Assembly (NCBI GenBank): GCA_003970805.2 | Contig: CP051152.1 | Span: 1,488,001-1,552,000, forward strand | Length of the DNA: 64,000 nucleotides | Direction: 5' to 3' | Source of the DNA: Undibacterium piscinae | Lineage (GTDB): Bacteria > Pseudomonadota > Gammaproteobacteria > Burkholderiales > Burkholderiaceae_D | Part shown: one piece after another, positions 47,683 to 57,320 of the stretch | Layout: every line of letters begins with the position of its first letter | Numbering within the stretch: the stretch's first letter is position 1 | Program-made: the position numbers and the translations under genes | Notes under the pieces: generated by a model | The model's input: the letters and a program-made list of their open reading frames with translations, nothing else | The model's database searches: none | What the model was told of the DNA's origin: nothing

Positions 47683-48585
47683 ATGAAACAAAACTCTGCC
47701 ATGAATAAAACTGAAGCTCTCGATATTCTTGTTGCCCAGGCAAACCGGGGAGAATTGGTATTTTCCACCAATGTTGCCACTACGCTCAAAATTCAAAAAG
47801 CCCTCGACGATCCGGACTGTAGCGTCGACACTGCCAGCAAGCTGGTATTGAACGAGCCCTTACTGTCAGCGCGCGTAGTCGCGATTGCCAATTCGGCCGT
47901 GTATAGCCGCATGGGCAATGACGTCAGCAATGTGAAAGCGGCGATTTCGCGTCTGGGTTTTCGCACCCTGCGCTCGGTGGTGGCCTCACTGGTGGTGCGG
48001 CAACTGGCTGGCGCCAGTAAAGATCCAGCGATACGCGGCATGATCAACAAATTATGGGAACACTCGGCTCAGGTGGCGGCGCTGGCGCAGGTACTATCAC
48101 GCCGCATTACCAAACTTGACCCGGATACCGCCATGTTTGCCGGCATTGTCCATGAGGTTGGCGGATTTTATCTGCTGTCGCGCGCGGAAGAGTTTCCCTC
48201 CTTGCTAGACAGGGATGATTTAACCGCACAACCTGCACCGAATGATTTACCTTCATTTACCGACACGGTCATCGACAGGGAGTCAGCCGAGGCCGTGATA
48301 GGCCGGGCGGTGCTAAAAAATCTGCAATTGCCACAACCGGTAGTCGATGCGGTTGAAGCACTCTGGTACGGCTTGCGCGCCATGCCACCGGAATCGCTGG
48401 GCGACACCCTGCTGCTGGCCAACGAACTAGCCAGTACGCCTTCACCGTTAGATACGCGTACCGATACCGAAACCAGTCGTTACACATCGGAGATCGATTT
48501 CGTGGTTGGCGATGGCACCTTAAGCAGCATCCTTGATGAATCGGTAGAGGAGTTTAAAACCCTGGCAGCGGCATTGATGACTTAA
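47683..48585 (+). CDS. HDOD-domain signalling protein
   Basis: A 300-residue soluble protein with one HDOD domain (about residues 20-230), including the VLNEPLLSARVVAIANSAVYSR and ISRLGFRTLRSVVASLVV stretches and the degenerate HD-type helix FAGIVHEVGGFYLLSR. HDOD proteins lack the full phosphodiesterase metal site and usually act as adaptors in signalling. No receiver, EAL or kinase domain is attached. The ATG at 47683 has no strong ribosome binding site, and an ATG six codons later is possible. It is followed by a strong terminator and convergent with prpE. Confidence 0.88.
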   Translation: MKQNSAMNKTEALDILVAQANRGELVFSTNVATTLKIQKALDDPDCSVDTASKLVLNEPLLSARVVAIANSAVYSRMGNDVSNVKAAISRLGFRTLRSVVASLVVRQLAGASKDPAIRGMINKLWEHSAQVAALAQVLSRRITKLDPDTAMFAGIVHEVGGFYLLSRAEEFPSLLDRDDLTAQPAPNDLPSFTDTVIDRESAEAVIGRAVLKNLQLPQPVVDAVEALWYGLRAMPPESLGDTLLLANELASTPSPLDTRTDTETSRYTSEIDFVVGDGTLSSILDESVEEFKTLAAALMT

Positions 48586-48605
48586 TTCCGCAACTAATGA
48601 GTAAA

Positions 48606-48650
48606 AAAGGGGGCGCAGTTCACAACTTGAACTGCGCCCCCTTTCTTTTT
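48606..48650. terminator. Strong bidirectional terminator between HDOD gene and prpE
   Basis: A perfect 17-bp stem (AAAGGGGGCGCAGTTCA and its complement, 48606-48622 / 48628-48644) with a 5-nt loop and T-runs on both strands. It ends the convergent HDOD and prpE transcripts. Confidence 0.9.
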
Positions 48651-48676
48651 TCTGCAATACCAATCAAACACCAAGC

Positions 48677-50567
48677 TTAGCCAAGCAAAGCAGACTTAAT
48701 CTGTTGCAGAGACGTAGGATCTTCGATCGTCGTCAAGTCTCCCGCATCACGCCCCTCGCAGATTGCCTGTATCGAACGGCGCAGCAATTTTCCTGAGCGG
48801 GTTTTCGGCAACATCGCGACAAAATGGACACGGGACGGTCTGGCGACGGCACCGAGTTGCTTATCTACCACCGCCATCACTTCGGTCTCCAGCGCACGCC
48901 TAGCCTCCTCGCTGACCACCATTTCAGGATGCTTCAGGATAGCGAACGCCACCGCAACCTGGCCTTTGAGCTTATCCTCGACGCCAACTACCGCCACTTC
49001 GGAAATCTGCGGATGGCTGGAGATACTTTCTTCAATTTCACGTGTGCCCAATCTGTGGCCCGCCACATTGATCACATCATCGGTACGGCCGAGTATGAAG
49101 TAGTAACCATCAGCATCTTTAATGCCCCAGTCAAACGTGGAATACAACTGCTCGTGGGCAAAATTCGACCAATAGGTTTGCACAAATCGCTTGTCATCGC
49201 CGTACACGGTTTGCAGGCAACCAGGCGGCAACGGGCCTTGTATGGCCAGCACACCTTTTTCATTCGGGGCGCATTCGGCTCCGGTATTTTCATTGATGAT
49301 GCTGACCTTGTAACCGTACATCGCCACACCAGGACTACCCAGACGGGTTGCGGTGTTTTCTATGCCACGTGCCACCGACAGGATAGGCCAGCCGGTTTCA
49401 GTCTGCCAATAGTTGTCGATGATAGGCACGCCCAGCTCGCTCGAGATCCAGCTGGAGGTCGTTTCATCGAGAGGCTCGCCCGCCAGATACAAGGCTTTCA
49501 ACGAAGATAAATCATATTTCTTCATCAGCTCAGGCGGATGTTTTTTTCAGTACCCGGATCGCCGTCGGCGCCGAGAACATGCGCGTCACTTTGTATTTCT
49601 CGACGATACTCCACCAGATACCGGCGTCCGGCCGTATCGGCGTGCCCTCGTACATGATAGTCGCCATACCGGCAATCAAAGGGCCATACACGATATACGA
49701 GTGCCCCACGACCCAGCCGATATCGGAAGTGGCGAAATAAGTTTCACCGGGATTGCCGCCAAAAATGTGCTTCATGGAAGAAGCCAGCGCTACCGCATAA
49801 CCGCCGACATCGCGTTGCACGCCTTTCGGGTTACCGGTAGTTCCCGATGTGTACAAAATATATGACATCGCATTCGATTCCAGCCAGGTGACCGGTACCT
49901 GAGCGTCGATATGCTGTTCACGCAGCGTCGCATAATCGACGTCGCGCCCGGCTACCAAAGGCATAGCATCAAGACCGCGGTCGATCAGCAAGACCTCGGC
50001 CGGCTTATGTTGCGCCAGCGTGATCGCCTCATCCAATAGCGGCTTATAAGGAACTGCCTTACCGCCACGCATACCGGCATCGGCCGAAACAATTAACACA
50101 GGTTTCGCGTCATCAATCCGGGTAGCCAAACTCTTGGAGGCAAACCCGCCGAACACCACCGAATGCACGGCACCGATGCGGGCGCAAGCGAGCATGGCAA
50201 ACGCCGCTTCTGCCACCATAGGCATATAGATCAACACCCTATCGCCCTGCACTACACCCAGGCCGAGCATGATGGCCGCCATACGCTGCACTTCGCGATG
50301 CAGCTCGGCATAGCTATACACCTTCTCAGTATTGGTCTCGGTAGAAATCGCGATCAGTGCCGGCTCATCAGCCTGCGTGGCGAGCCAGCGATCGACCGCG
50401 TTATAACAGAGATTGGTCTGGCCACCGACAAACCACTTGGCGAACGGCGGGCGGGAATAGTCTAGCACTTGCGTGTACGGTTCTTTCCAGTCTATCAGTT
50501 TGGCTTGCTGATCCCAAAATGTGGCGGGTTCTTGTATCGATTGCTGGTAAAAGGCTGCGTAAGACAT
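48677..50567 (-). pseudogene. prpE: Propionyl-CoA synthetase PrpE, frame broken at a seven-base homopolymer
   Basis: AMP-forming acyl-CoA synthetase that activates propionate for the methylcitrate cycle. The N-terminal frame (ATG 50567, AAGGAG upstream) has YILYTSGTTGNPKGVQ and runs to RVLKK. The C-terminal frame has YWQTETGWP, GRTDDVINVAGHRLGT and the acetylatable Lys in PKTRSGKLLRR. They meet at a seven-T/A run (49541-49547). Six would give LKKHPPELMKKYDLSS and one 629-residue protein, the normal PrpE length. As read, no active enzyme is made from one chain. PrpE is not in the prpB operon here: a terminator follows prpF, so it has its own promoter. Confidence 0.9.
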
Positions 50568-50662
50568 GCTATCTCCTTGTGTGCATCATGTAATTTTGTA
50601 GTCCTCTTGCGCGAGCGTCAGAGGGGTGTTTTATTTGTCAGTTTGCCGTAAGCTACCCAAAA

Positions 50663-50692
50663 AAAACGCGGCCATTTGACGGGCCGCGTTTT
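50663..50692 (-). terminator. Rho-independent terminator after prpF
   Basis: AAAACGCGGCC / GGCCGCGTTTT, 11 bp, 8-nt loop. On the minus strand it ends in a run of eight T. It closes the prpB-prpC-acnD-prpF operon and separates it from prpE. Confidence 0.88.
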
Positions 50693-50715
50693 CTTGTTTT
50701 TTCATACTGCGCCGT

Positions 50716-51906
50716 TCAGAACGCGTCGCCAGGCACACGTACCCAGCCTTCCATCAATATGCGCGCGCTGCGGCTCATGATGGCCTTAGTCACGCTCCAT
50801 TCGCCATTGACCTGAGCAGCCTGCGCACCAACCCGCAAGGTGCCGGAAGGATGGCCGAAACGCACCGCCTCGCGCAAACCGCCACCTGCTGCAAGATTGA
50901 CCAAGGTGCCCGGTATCGCCGCAGCGGTACCGATCGCCACCGCTGCAGTACCCATCATGGCGTGATGCAACTTGCCCATAGACATGGCACGCACCAGCAG
51001 ATCAATATCACCTGCATTGACCTGCTTGCCGCTGGACGACACATACGACGCCGGTTTGGCGACAAAAGCCACCTTAGGCGTATGCTGACGATTCGCCGCT
51101 TCCGCGATATCCTTGATCAGTCCCATGCGTAGCGCACCATGGGCGCGTATGGTTTCAAATTTAGCCAAGGCCTGAGCGTCGCCATTAATGGCGTCCTGCA
51201 GTTCGGTACCGGTGTAACCGATCGCTTCGGCATTGACGAAAATAGTCGGGATACCGGCATTGATCATGGTGACCTTCAGCGTGCCAAAACCCGGCACTTC
51301 CAGATCGTCCACCAGATTACCGGTAGGGAACATGGAACCGCCGGCACCATCTTCATCGGCCGCCGGATTCATGAATTCGAGCTGCACTTCTGCCGCAGGA
51401 AAAGTCACGCCGTCGAGTTCGAAGTCGCCGGTTTCCTGCACCTCACCATTGGTCATAGGCACGTGAGCAATGATAGTCTTGGCTATATTTGCCTGCCAGA
51501 TGCGTACCACGGCGACACCGTTCTGCGGCAGACGGGCCGCATCGACCAAGCCTGCGCTGATCGCAAACGAGCCGACAGCGGCAGACAGATTGCCGCAATT
51601 GCCGCTCCAGTCAACGAAAGCCTTGTCGATAGCAACCTGACCGAACAGATAATCGACATCGTGATCAGGCTTGGCGCTTTTCGACAGGATAACCGTCTTG
51701 CTGGTACTGGAAGTGGCGCCGCCCATGCCGTCGATCTGCTTGCCGTAAGGATCGGGGCTACCGATCACGCGCATCAGCAAGGCATCACGCGCCGCACCGG
51801 GAACTTGGGCGACCGCAGGTAAATCTTGCAGACGGAAGAACACGCCTTTGCTGGTACCGCCACGGATATAAGTAGCGGGAATTTTGATTTGGGGTAAATA
51901 GCTCAT
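50716..51906 (-). CDS. prpF: 2-methylaconitate cis-trans isomerase PrpF
   Basis: Isomerase needed alongside AcnD in organisms that lack PrpD. The 396-residue protein has the DAP-epimerase-like fold with IPATYIRGGTSKGVFF, GMGGATSSTSKTV, SGNCGNLSAAVG (catalytic Cys) and RFGHPSGTL. The ATG at 51906 has AGAGGAA six bases upstream. A longer open frame is not supported. It is the last gene of the operon, separated from acnD by a long hairpin (51929-51994). Confidence 0.95.
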   Translation of the reverse strand: MSYLPQIKIPATYIRGGTSKGVFFRLQDLPAVAQVPGAARDALLMRVIGSPDPYGKQIDGMGGATSSTSKTVILSKSAKPDHDVDYLFGQVAIDKAFVDWSGNCGNLSAAVGSFAISAGLVDAARLPQNGVAVVRIWQANIAKTIIAHVPMTNGEVQETGDFELDGVTFPAAEVQLEFMNPAADEDGAGGSMFPTGNLVDDLEVPGFGTLKVTMINAGIPTIFVNAEAIGYTGTELQDAINGDAQALAKFETIRAHGALRMGLIKDIAEAANRQHTPKVAFVAKPASYVSSSGKQVNAGDIDLLVRAMSMGKLHHAMMGTAAVAIGTAAAIPGTLVNLAAGGGLREAVRFGHPSGTLRVGAQAAQVNGEWSVTKAIMSRSARILMEGWVRVPGDAF

Positions 51907-51928
51907 GCTAGTTCCTCTTATTGATACC

Positions 51929-51994
51929 GTAGGGTGCGCCACGCGCACCAAAATCAGTGCGGCAAACACGAATGGTGCGCAAGGCGCACCCTAC
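51929..51994. repeat. REP-like hairpin between acnD and prpF
   Basis: GTAGGGTGCGCC (51929-51940) pairs with GGCGCACCCTAC (51983-51994). Inside, GCGCACC pairs with GGTGCGC. The GTAGGGTGCGC theme recurs in many proteobacterial genomes as an extragenic palindrome. Here it could stabilise the upstream mRNA or limit prpF expression. Confidence 0.75.
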
Positions 51995-52001
51995 AGAAGA
52001 T

Positions 52002-54596
52002 TTATACGGCCTTTGTCGATTCCAGGAAATCCTGGGCAAAGCGTTGCAGCACCCCACCCGCTTCATAGATCGCCACTTCTTCGGCAGTATCGAGGCGGCA
52101 GGTGACCGGCACCTCGACCCGCTCACCATTCTTGCGATTAATGACCAAGGTCAAGGTAGTGCGCGGCGTACGTTCACCGATCACGTCGAAAGTTTCGCTA
52201 CCGTCTATCGCCAAAGTCAGGCGGGTGACACCCGCTTTGAACTCCAGCGGCAAGACGCCCATACCGACCAGATTGGTTCTGTGGATGCGCTCAAAGCCTT
52301 CGGCCGCGATCGCTTCTACACCCGCCAGGCGTACACCTTTGGCAGCCCAGTCACGGGAAGAGCCTTGGCCATAATCGGCACCGGCGATGATGATCAAAGG
52401 CTGCTTGCGTTCCATATAGGTTTCTATGGCTTCCCACATGCGCGTCACTTTGCCTTCCGGCTCTATGCGTGCCAGCGAACCAGCCTGCACCTTGCCGTCC
52501 TTGAGTACCATTTCATTCTTCAAGGTCGGATTAGCAAACGTCGCGCGCTGGGCGGTTAGGTGATCACCGCGGTGGGTCGCGTAAGAGTTGAAATCTTCCT
52601 CAGGCAAGCCCATTTTCGCCAGGTATTCACCGGCAGCGCTGTCAAGCATGATGGCGTTCGACGGTGACAAGTGATCGGTCGTGATATTGTCACCGAGCAC
52701 AGCCAGCGCACGCATGCCCTTCATGCTACGTTCACCTGCCAGGGCACCTTCCCAGTAAGGCGGACGGCGGATGTAAGTAGTCTGCGGGCGCCAGTCATAC
52801 AGCGGGCTCACTTTCAGGCCATCGTCTTCCTGCTTGGCGAACATAGGGATATACACCTTGCGGAACTGCTCAGGCTTAACGCTGGCGGCAACCACGGCAT
52901 CGATCTCTTCATCAGTAGGCCAGATGTCGGCCAGGCGTACCGGTTTGCCATCGGCATCGGTACCGAGCACATCTTTTTCGATATCGAAACGGATAGTACC
53001 GGCAATCGCATAGGCGACTACCAACGGTGGCGAAGCCAGGAATGCCTGCTTTGCATACGGATGGATGCGGCCGTCAAAGTTACGGTTACCCGACAGTACG
53101 GCGGTGGCGTACAGATCACGCTCCACCACTTCTTTCTGGATCACAGGGTCGAGCGCACCGGACATGCCGTTGCAGGTGGTGCAGGCAAAGGCGACTACGC
53201 CAAAACCCATCTGTTCGAGCTCAGGCATCAGGCCGGCTTCTTCCAGATACAGGGCAACCGTTTTGGAGCCTGGCGCCAGCGAGCTCTTCACCCAAGGCTT
53301 ACGGCTCAAGCCAAGTTTATTTGCATTACGGGCGATCAGGCCAGCCGCAATCATATTGCGCGGGTTATTCGTATTCGTGCAACTGGTGATGGCGGCGATG
53401 ATCACTGCGCCATCAGGCATCAGGCCAGCTTCATTTTCTACCGTGCCGCTGATGCCGCGTGCCGCCAATTCGGAAGTCGGTACGCGGTTGTGCGGATTAC
53501 TCGGCCCGGCAATGGTACGCACCACCGAGGACAAATCAAAGCTGAGCACGCGTTCGTATTCGGCATTCTTCAGACTATCGGCCCACAAGCCGGTTTCTTT
53601 TGCATACAATTCCACCAGCTTGACTTGCTCATCATCGCGGCCAGTCAGCTTCAGGTATTTGATGGTCTGTTCGTCGATATAAAACATCGCGGCAGTTGCG
53701 CCGAACTCAGGCGCCATATTCGCGATGGTAGCGCGGTCACCCAAGGTCAGTGCCGCAGCACCCGCACCGTAAAACTCCAGATAGGACGACACCACTTTTT
53801 GCTTGCGCAAGAATTCAGTCAGCGCCAGCACCGTGTCGGTCGCGGTAATGCCTGCTTGTGGTTTACCGGTCAGCTCGACACCGATGATGTCCGGCAGACG
53901 CATCCAGGAAGCGCGTCCCAGCATCACGCTTTCGGCTTCCAGACCACCAACGCCGATCGCAATCACACCCAGCGCATCGACCATAGGCGTATGGCTATCG
54001 GTACCGACCAGAGTATCGGGATACGCCACGCCATCGCTGATCTGCACCACCGGGCTCATGCGCTCCAGATTAATCTGATGCAAGATGCCGTTGCCCGGCG
54101 GGATCACGTCGACGTTCTTGAACGCCTTCTTGGTCCAGTTGATGAAGTCAAAACGGTCTTCGTTGCGACGGTCTTCGATGGCGCGGTTCTTGTTGAACGC
54201 ATCCGGATCAAAACCACCGCACTCCACCGCCAGCGAATGATCAACCACCAACTGGGTAGGCACCACAGGATTGACCAGCGCCGGGTCACCGCCCTGCGCC
54301 GCAATCGCGTCACGCAAACCCGCCAGATCAACCAGCGCGGTCTGGCCGAGAATGTCATGGCACACCACACGCGCCGGGAACCAGGGGAAATCAAGATCAC
54401 GCTTGCGTTCTATGAACTGCTTGAGAGAATCGGTCAGGGTAGCCGGGTCGCAACGGCGCACCAGATTTTCCGCCAGTACGCGCGAGGTGTACGGCAGTGT
54501 GGCATAGGCGCCAGGAGCGATGGCGTCGACCGCAGCACGGGTATCAAAGAAATCGAGCTTGGTGCCGGGCAGTGGTTTGCGGTGATTAGTGTTCAT
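52002..54596 (-). CDS. acnD: Fe-S-dependent 2-methylcitrate dehydratase AcnD
   Basis: Aconitase-family enzyme acting on 2-methylcitrate, giving 2-methylaconitate for PrpF to isomerise. The 864-residue protein has the cluster cysteines SCTNTNN and CTTCNG, PGS(K/R)-type APGSKTV, GTDSHTPMVDALGV, SGNRNFDGR, and the swivelling domain GADYGQGSSRDWAAKG. Gene context with prpF and prpC makes AcnD more likely than AcnA. The ATG at 54596 is taken. A GTG two codons earlier is possible. Confidence 0.95.
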   Translation of the reverse strand: MNTNHRKPLPGTKLDFFDTRAAVDAIAPGAYATLPYTSRVLAENLVRRCDPATLTDSLKQFIERKRDLDFPWFPARVVCHDILGQTALVDLAGLRDAIAAQGGDPALVNPVVPTQLVVDHSLAVECGGFDPDAFNKNRAIEDRRNEDRFDFINWTKKAFKNVDVIPPGNGILHQINLERMSPVVQISDGVAYPDTLVGTDSHTPMVDALGVIAIGVGGLEAESVMLGRASWMRLPDIIGVELTGKPQAGITATDTVLALTEFLRKQKVVSSYLEFYGAGAAALTLGDRATIANMAPEFGATAAMFYIDEQTIKYLKLTGRDDEQVKLVELYAKETGLWADSLKNAEYERVLSFDLSSVVRTIAGPSNPHNRVPTSELAARGISGTVENEAGLMPDGAVIIAAITSCTNTNNPRNMIAAGLIARNANKLGLSRKPWVKSSLAPGSKTVALYLEEAGLMPELEQMGFGVVAFACTTCNGMSGALDPVIQKEVVERDLYATAVLSGNRNFDGRIHPYAKQAFLASPPLVVAYAIAGTIRFDIEKDVLGTDADGKPVRLADIWPTDEEIDAVVAASVKPEQFRKVYIPMFAKQEDDGLKVSPLYDWRPQTTYIRRPPYWEGALAGERSMKGMRALAVLGDNITTDHLSPSNAIMLDSAAGEYLAKMGLPEEDFNSYATHRGDHLTAQRATFANPTLKNEMVLKDGKVQAGSLARIEPEGKVTRMWEAIETYMERKQPLIIIAGADYGQGSSRDWAAKGVRLAGVEAIAAEGFERIHRTNLVGMGVLPLEFKAGVTRLTLAIDGSETFDVIGERTPRTTLTLVINRKNGERVEVPVTCRLDTAEEVAIYEAGGVLQRFAQDFLESTKAV

Positions 54597-54637
54597 GGTC
54601 ACTCAGAGAATAAGAGATTGGTCAGGGGCTAGGCACA

Positions 54638-54832
54638 CAATTGAGTCGCTATGATGAGCAAGAATGAGCTAGAAAATTTGCGATAAAAATAGGTTTACCG
54701 CAGAGGCGCAGAGCACGCAGAGAGCTTTTTTAGATTCGGCACGAAACCAGTCCGGCAAACTGCGCTGCTGATATTCGAATGTTGCGGCTCTCTGCGGCTA
54801 AGTGTTTTTCATCGCTCTTAGCAACTCAATTG
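54638..54832. repeat. 195-bp inverted-repeat element in the prpC-acnD gap
   Basis: Ends CAATTGAGTCGCTA (54638 onward) and its imperfect complement TAGCAACTCAATTG (54832 backward). Inside are ACCGCAGAGGCGCAGAGCAC (about 54699-54718) and CTCTCTGCGG, also inverted. No coding frame. It fills most of the gap between two cotranscribed genes, so it must be transcribed with them. Confidence 0.6.
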
Positions 54833-54843
54833 CGATACTACAT

Positions 54844-55992
54844 TTACTTACGGTCTTGGATAGGCACGAACTTCAGATCTTCAGGGCCGACGTAATTGGC
54901 GCTAGGGCGAATGATCTTGTTATCGATACGCTGCTCGATGATGTGCGCAGCCCAGCCTGAGGTACGCGCAATCACGAACAGCGGCGTAAACATCGCGGTT
55001 GGCACACCCATCATGTGATACGACACGGCAGAGAACCAGTCCAGATTCGGGAACATTTTCTTGATGTCCCACATCACGGTTTCCAGACGCTCGGCGATAT
55101 CAAACATCTTGGTCGAGCCGCCTTCGATAGACAAATTGCGCGCCACTTCCTTGATGACCTTGTTACGCGGATCGGAAATCGTGTAGACCGGATGACCGAA
55201 ACCAATCACCACTTCCTTGTTTTCTACACGCTTCTTGATATCGGCTTCAGCTTCATCCGGATTGTCATAACGTTTCTGGATTTCAAACGCGACTTCATTG
55301 GCACCGCCATGCTTAGGACCGCGCAAGGCACCAATCGCACCAGTGATGGCCGAATGCATATCTGAACCGGTACCGGCGATCACGCGTCCGGCAAAAGTCG
55401 AGGCATTGAACTCGTGCTCCGCATACAGGATCAGCGAAGTATGCATGGCTTTTTCCCACGATGCGCTTGGCGCAGTACCGTGCAGCAAATGCAGGAAATG
55501 GCCACCGATAGATTCGTCATCAGTTTCCACTTCTATGCGTTTGCCGTTATGGCTGAAGTGGTACCAGTACAACAACATGGAACCTAAGGATGCCATCAGG
55601 CGGTCAGCGATGTCACGCGCTCCTGGCGCATTGTGATCGTCTTTTTCCGGCAAGGTGCAACCGAGTACCGACACACCGGTACGCATCACGTCCATAGGAT
55701 GGGCCGATGCAGGCAGGGTTTCGAGCGCCGTCTTCAGGTTAGCCGGCAAGCCGCGCAAGGCTTTCAGCTTGGTTTTATAGGCAGACAATTCGGCTGCGTT
55801 GGGCAGTTTGCCATGCACCAGCAAATGGGCGATTTCTTCAAATTCACAAGCGTCTGCCACATCGAGAATATCGTAGCCGCGATAGTGCAAATCGTTACCG
55901 GTTTTACCCACGGTACACAAGGCAGTATTACCTGCGGTGACGCCGGACAGGGCTACGGATTTCTTCGCTTTGAAAGGGACTGCTTCAGTCAT
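54844..55992 (-). CDS. prpC: 2-methylcitrate synthase
   Basis: Condenses propionyl-CoA with oxaloacetate. The citrate-synthase fold is complete in 382 residues: the first catalytic His region GGANEVAFE preceded by RGPKHGG, the second in GFGHPVYT, and the Asp-bearing helix near [16 protein letters not shown]. The short length and [23 protein letters not shown] start are those of PrpC rather than GltA. The ATG at 55992 has GGAG seven bases upstream. Confidence 0.95.
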   Translation of the reverse strand: MTEAVPFKAKKSVALSGVTAGNTALCTVGKTGNDLHYRGYDILDVADACEFEEIAHLLVHGKLPNAAELSAYKTKLKALRGLPANLKTALETLPASAHPMDVMRTGVSVLGCTLPEKDDHNAPGARDIADRLMASLGSMLLYWYHFSHNGKRIEVETDDESIGGHFLHLLHGTAPSASWEKAMHTSLILYAEHEFNASTFAGRVIAGTGSDMHSAITGAIGALRGPKHGGANEVAFEIQKRYDNPDEAEADIKKRVENKEVVIGFGHPVYTISDPRNKVIKEVARNLSIEGGSTKMFDIAERLETVMWDIKKMFPNLDWFSAVSYHMMGVPTAMFTPLFVIARTSGWAAHIIEQRIDNKIIRPSANYVGPEDLKFVPIQDRK

Positions 55993-56031
55993 GGTGCTCT
56001 CCATTTAGAATAGTAATATCGGTACAAAACT

Positions 56032-56112
56032 GATACTCCCCCTGGTATTTTTTCACCATGCGCCATCTATATGCGCAACTGGCTAGTTTTTTACACATTT
56101 TGGGGGAGTATC
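56032..56112. repeat. Long-range 11-bp inverted repeat between prpB and prpC
   Basis: GATACTCCCCC (56032-56042) and GGGGGAGTATC (56102-56112) are perfect complements 59 bases apart. They would close a large loop in the operon mRNA just upstream of prpC. Confidence 0.55.
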
Positions 56113-56131
56113 TTAATAACTTGTTAGATGC

Positions 56132-56163
56132 TTAGGTACTTAGGTACTTAGGTACTTAGGTGC
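56132..56163. repeat. 8-bp tandem repeat after prpB
   Basis: TTAGGTAC three times followed by TTAGGTGC, four units in 32 bp, ending ten bases before the prpB stop codon. Confidence 0.75.
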
Positions 56164-56172
56164 TGAATCAGC

Positions 56173-57063
56173 TTATTTGGCTTTTTGCTGCATGAACAGG
56201 GCATCGAGCTTTTGTTCGAAATCGTGGTAATTGATGCGCTCATACAATTCCATACGGGTTTGCATGGTATCGACCACGTTTTTCTGGGTGCCGTCACGGC
56301 GGATTGCGCCATAGACGTTTTCAGCCGCCTTGTTCATGGCACGGAAAGCTGACAAGGGATACAGCACCAAACCGACATCGGCCGAGGCCAACTCTTCAAC
56401 GGTGTACAAAGGGGTAGAACCAAATTCGGTGATATTGGCCAGGATAGGCACTTTCACGGCACTGGCAAACTGCTTGTACATCGCCAGTTCAGTAATCGCC
56501 TCAGGGAAAATCATGTCAGCGCCGGCTTCCACGCAAGCCAATGCGCGCTCTATCGCCGATTCCAGACCTTCCACCGCCAGTGCATCGGTGCGTGCCATGA
56601 TGACGAAGTTCTCATCGGTACGCGCATCCACCGCCGCCTTGATGCGGTCTACCATCTCTTGCTTGCTGACGATCTCTTTACCCGGACGGTGGCCGCAACG
56701 CTTGGCGCCGACCTGGTCTTCGATATGGATAGCGGCAGCGCCAAACTTGATCATGGATTTGACGGTGCGCGCCACGTTAAAGGCCGACGAGCCAAAACCG
56801 GTATCGACATCGACCAGCAAAGGCAGATCGCAGACGTCAGTAATCCGGCGCACGTCGGTTAGTACGTCATCAAGACTGGAAATACCCAGATCCGGCAAAC
56901 CCAGCGAACCGGCAGCGACACCGCCACCGGACAGATAAATCGCCTTAAAACCAGCGCGCTTGGCCAGCAAGGCATGATTGGCATTGATCGCACCGACCAC
57001 TTGTAGCGGAGATTCTTCTTGCATCGCCTTGCGGAAGGCTGCACCTGCGGAGTATTGGCTCAT
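56173..57063 (-). CDS. prpB: 2-methylisocitrate lyase
   Basis: Cleaves 2-methylisocitrate to pyruvate and succinate. The 296-residue protein has the PEP-mutase/isocitrate-lyase fold with the catalytic loop KRCGHRPGK, the metal-site stretch [27 protein letters not shown], and ILANITEFG. First gene of prpB-prpC-acnD-prpF. Transcription should begin about 120 bp upstream at the sigma-54 promoter, leaving a leader that contains six 10-bp repeats. Confidence 0.96.
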   Translation of the reverse strand: MSQYSAGAAFRKAMQEESPLQVVGAINANHALLAKRAGFKAIYLSGGGVAAGSLGLPDLGISSLDDVLTDVRRITDVCDLPLLVDVDTGFGSSAFNVARTVKSMIKFGAAAIHIEDQVGAKRCGHRPGKEIVSKQEMVDRIKAAVDARTDENFVIMARTDALAVEGLESAIERALACVEAGADMIFPEAITELAMYKQFASAVKVPILANITEFGSTPLYTVEELASADVGLVLYPLSAFRAMNKAAENVYGAIRRDGTQKNVVDTMQTRMELYERINYHDFEQKLDALFMQQKAK

Positions 57064-57100
57064 CTTGTCTCTTTCACTGAGGATTTAGTTTATGGTTAAG

Positions 57101-57160
57101 CTTGGTATCGCCTGGTATTAACTGATATTAACTGGTAGCAACTGGTATTGGCGGATATTG
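57101..57160. repeat. 10-bp tandem repeats in the prpB leader
   Basis: Six consecutive units, consensus ACTGGTATTN (CTTGGTATCG, CCTGGTATTA, ACTGATATTA, ACTGGTAGCA, ACTGGTATTG, GCGGATATTG). The period is one helical turn. They lie downstream of the predicted transcription start, in the untranslated leader of prpB. Confidence 0.65.
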
Positions 57161-57194
57161 CATTGTTTCGCTTTACTGCTTGAGCTTAGCCTAT

Positions 57195-57210
57195 TGCAAT
57201 CAGCGTGCCA
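57195..57210 (-). promoter_or_regulatory. Sigma-54 promoter of the prpB operon
   Basis: Minus-strand TGGCACGCTGATTGCA is a full match to the -24/-12 consensus TGGCACRNNNNTTGCW. Placement between prpB and the gene for its NtrC-type activator PrpR fits the established prp system. Confidence 0.9.
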
Positions 57211-57250
57211 GCTTTGTGAAAAATCGCATAGAAAACAATGTTTATATACA

Positions 57251-57263
57251 AATCAAAGACTTA
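57251..57263. promoter_or_regulatory. IHF consensus site
   Basis: AATCAAAGACTTA fits WATCAANNNNTTR exactly. It lies between the sigma-54 promoter and the tandem repeats, where DNA bending is used at many sigma-54 promoters. Confidence 0.6.
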
Positions 57264-57320
57264 AACGAGACAAAAAAACCACAGGCATTGCATAAGCCCA
57301 ATACAATGTTTCATAATGAC

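Noticed and set aside
52671..54632. A 653-codon open frame on the plus strand opposite acnD
   Set aside because: It is the antisense of a strongly conserved aconitase-family gene, has no recognisable domain and a His/Arg-rich composition typical of mirror frames in GC-biased codons.
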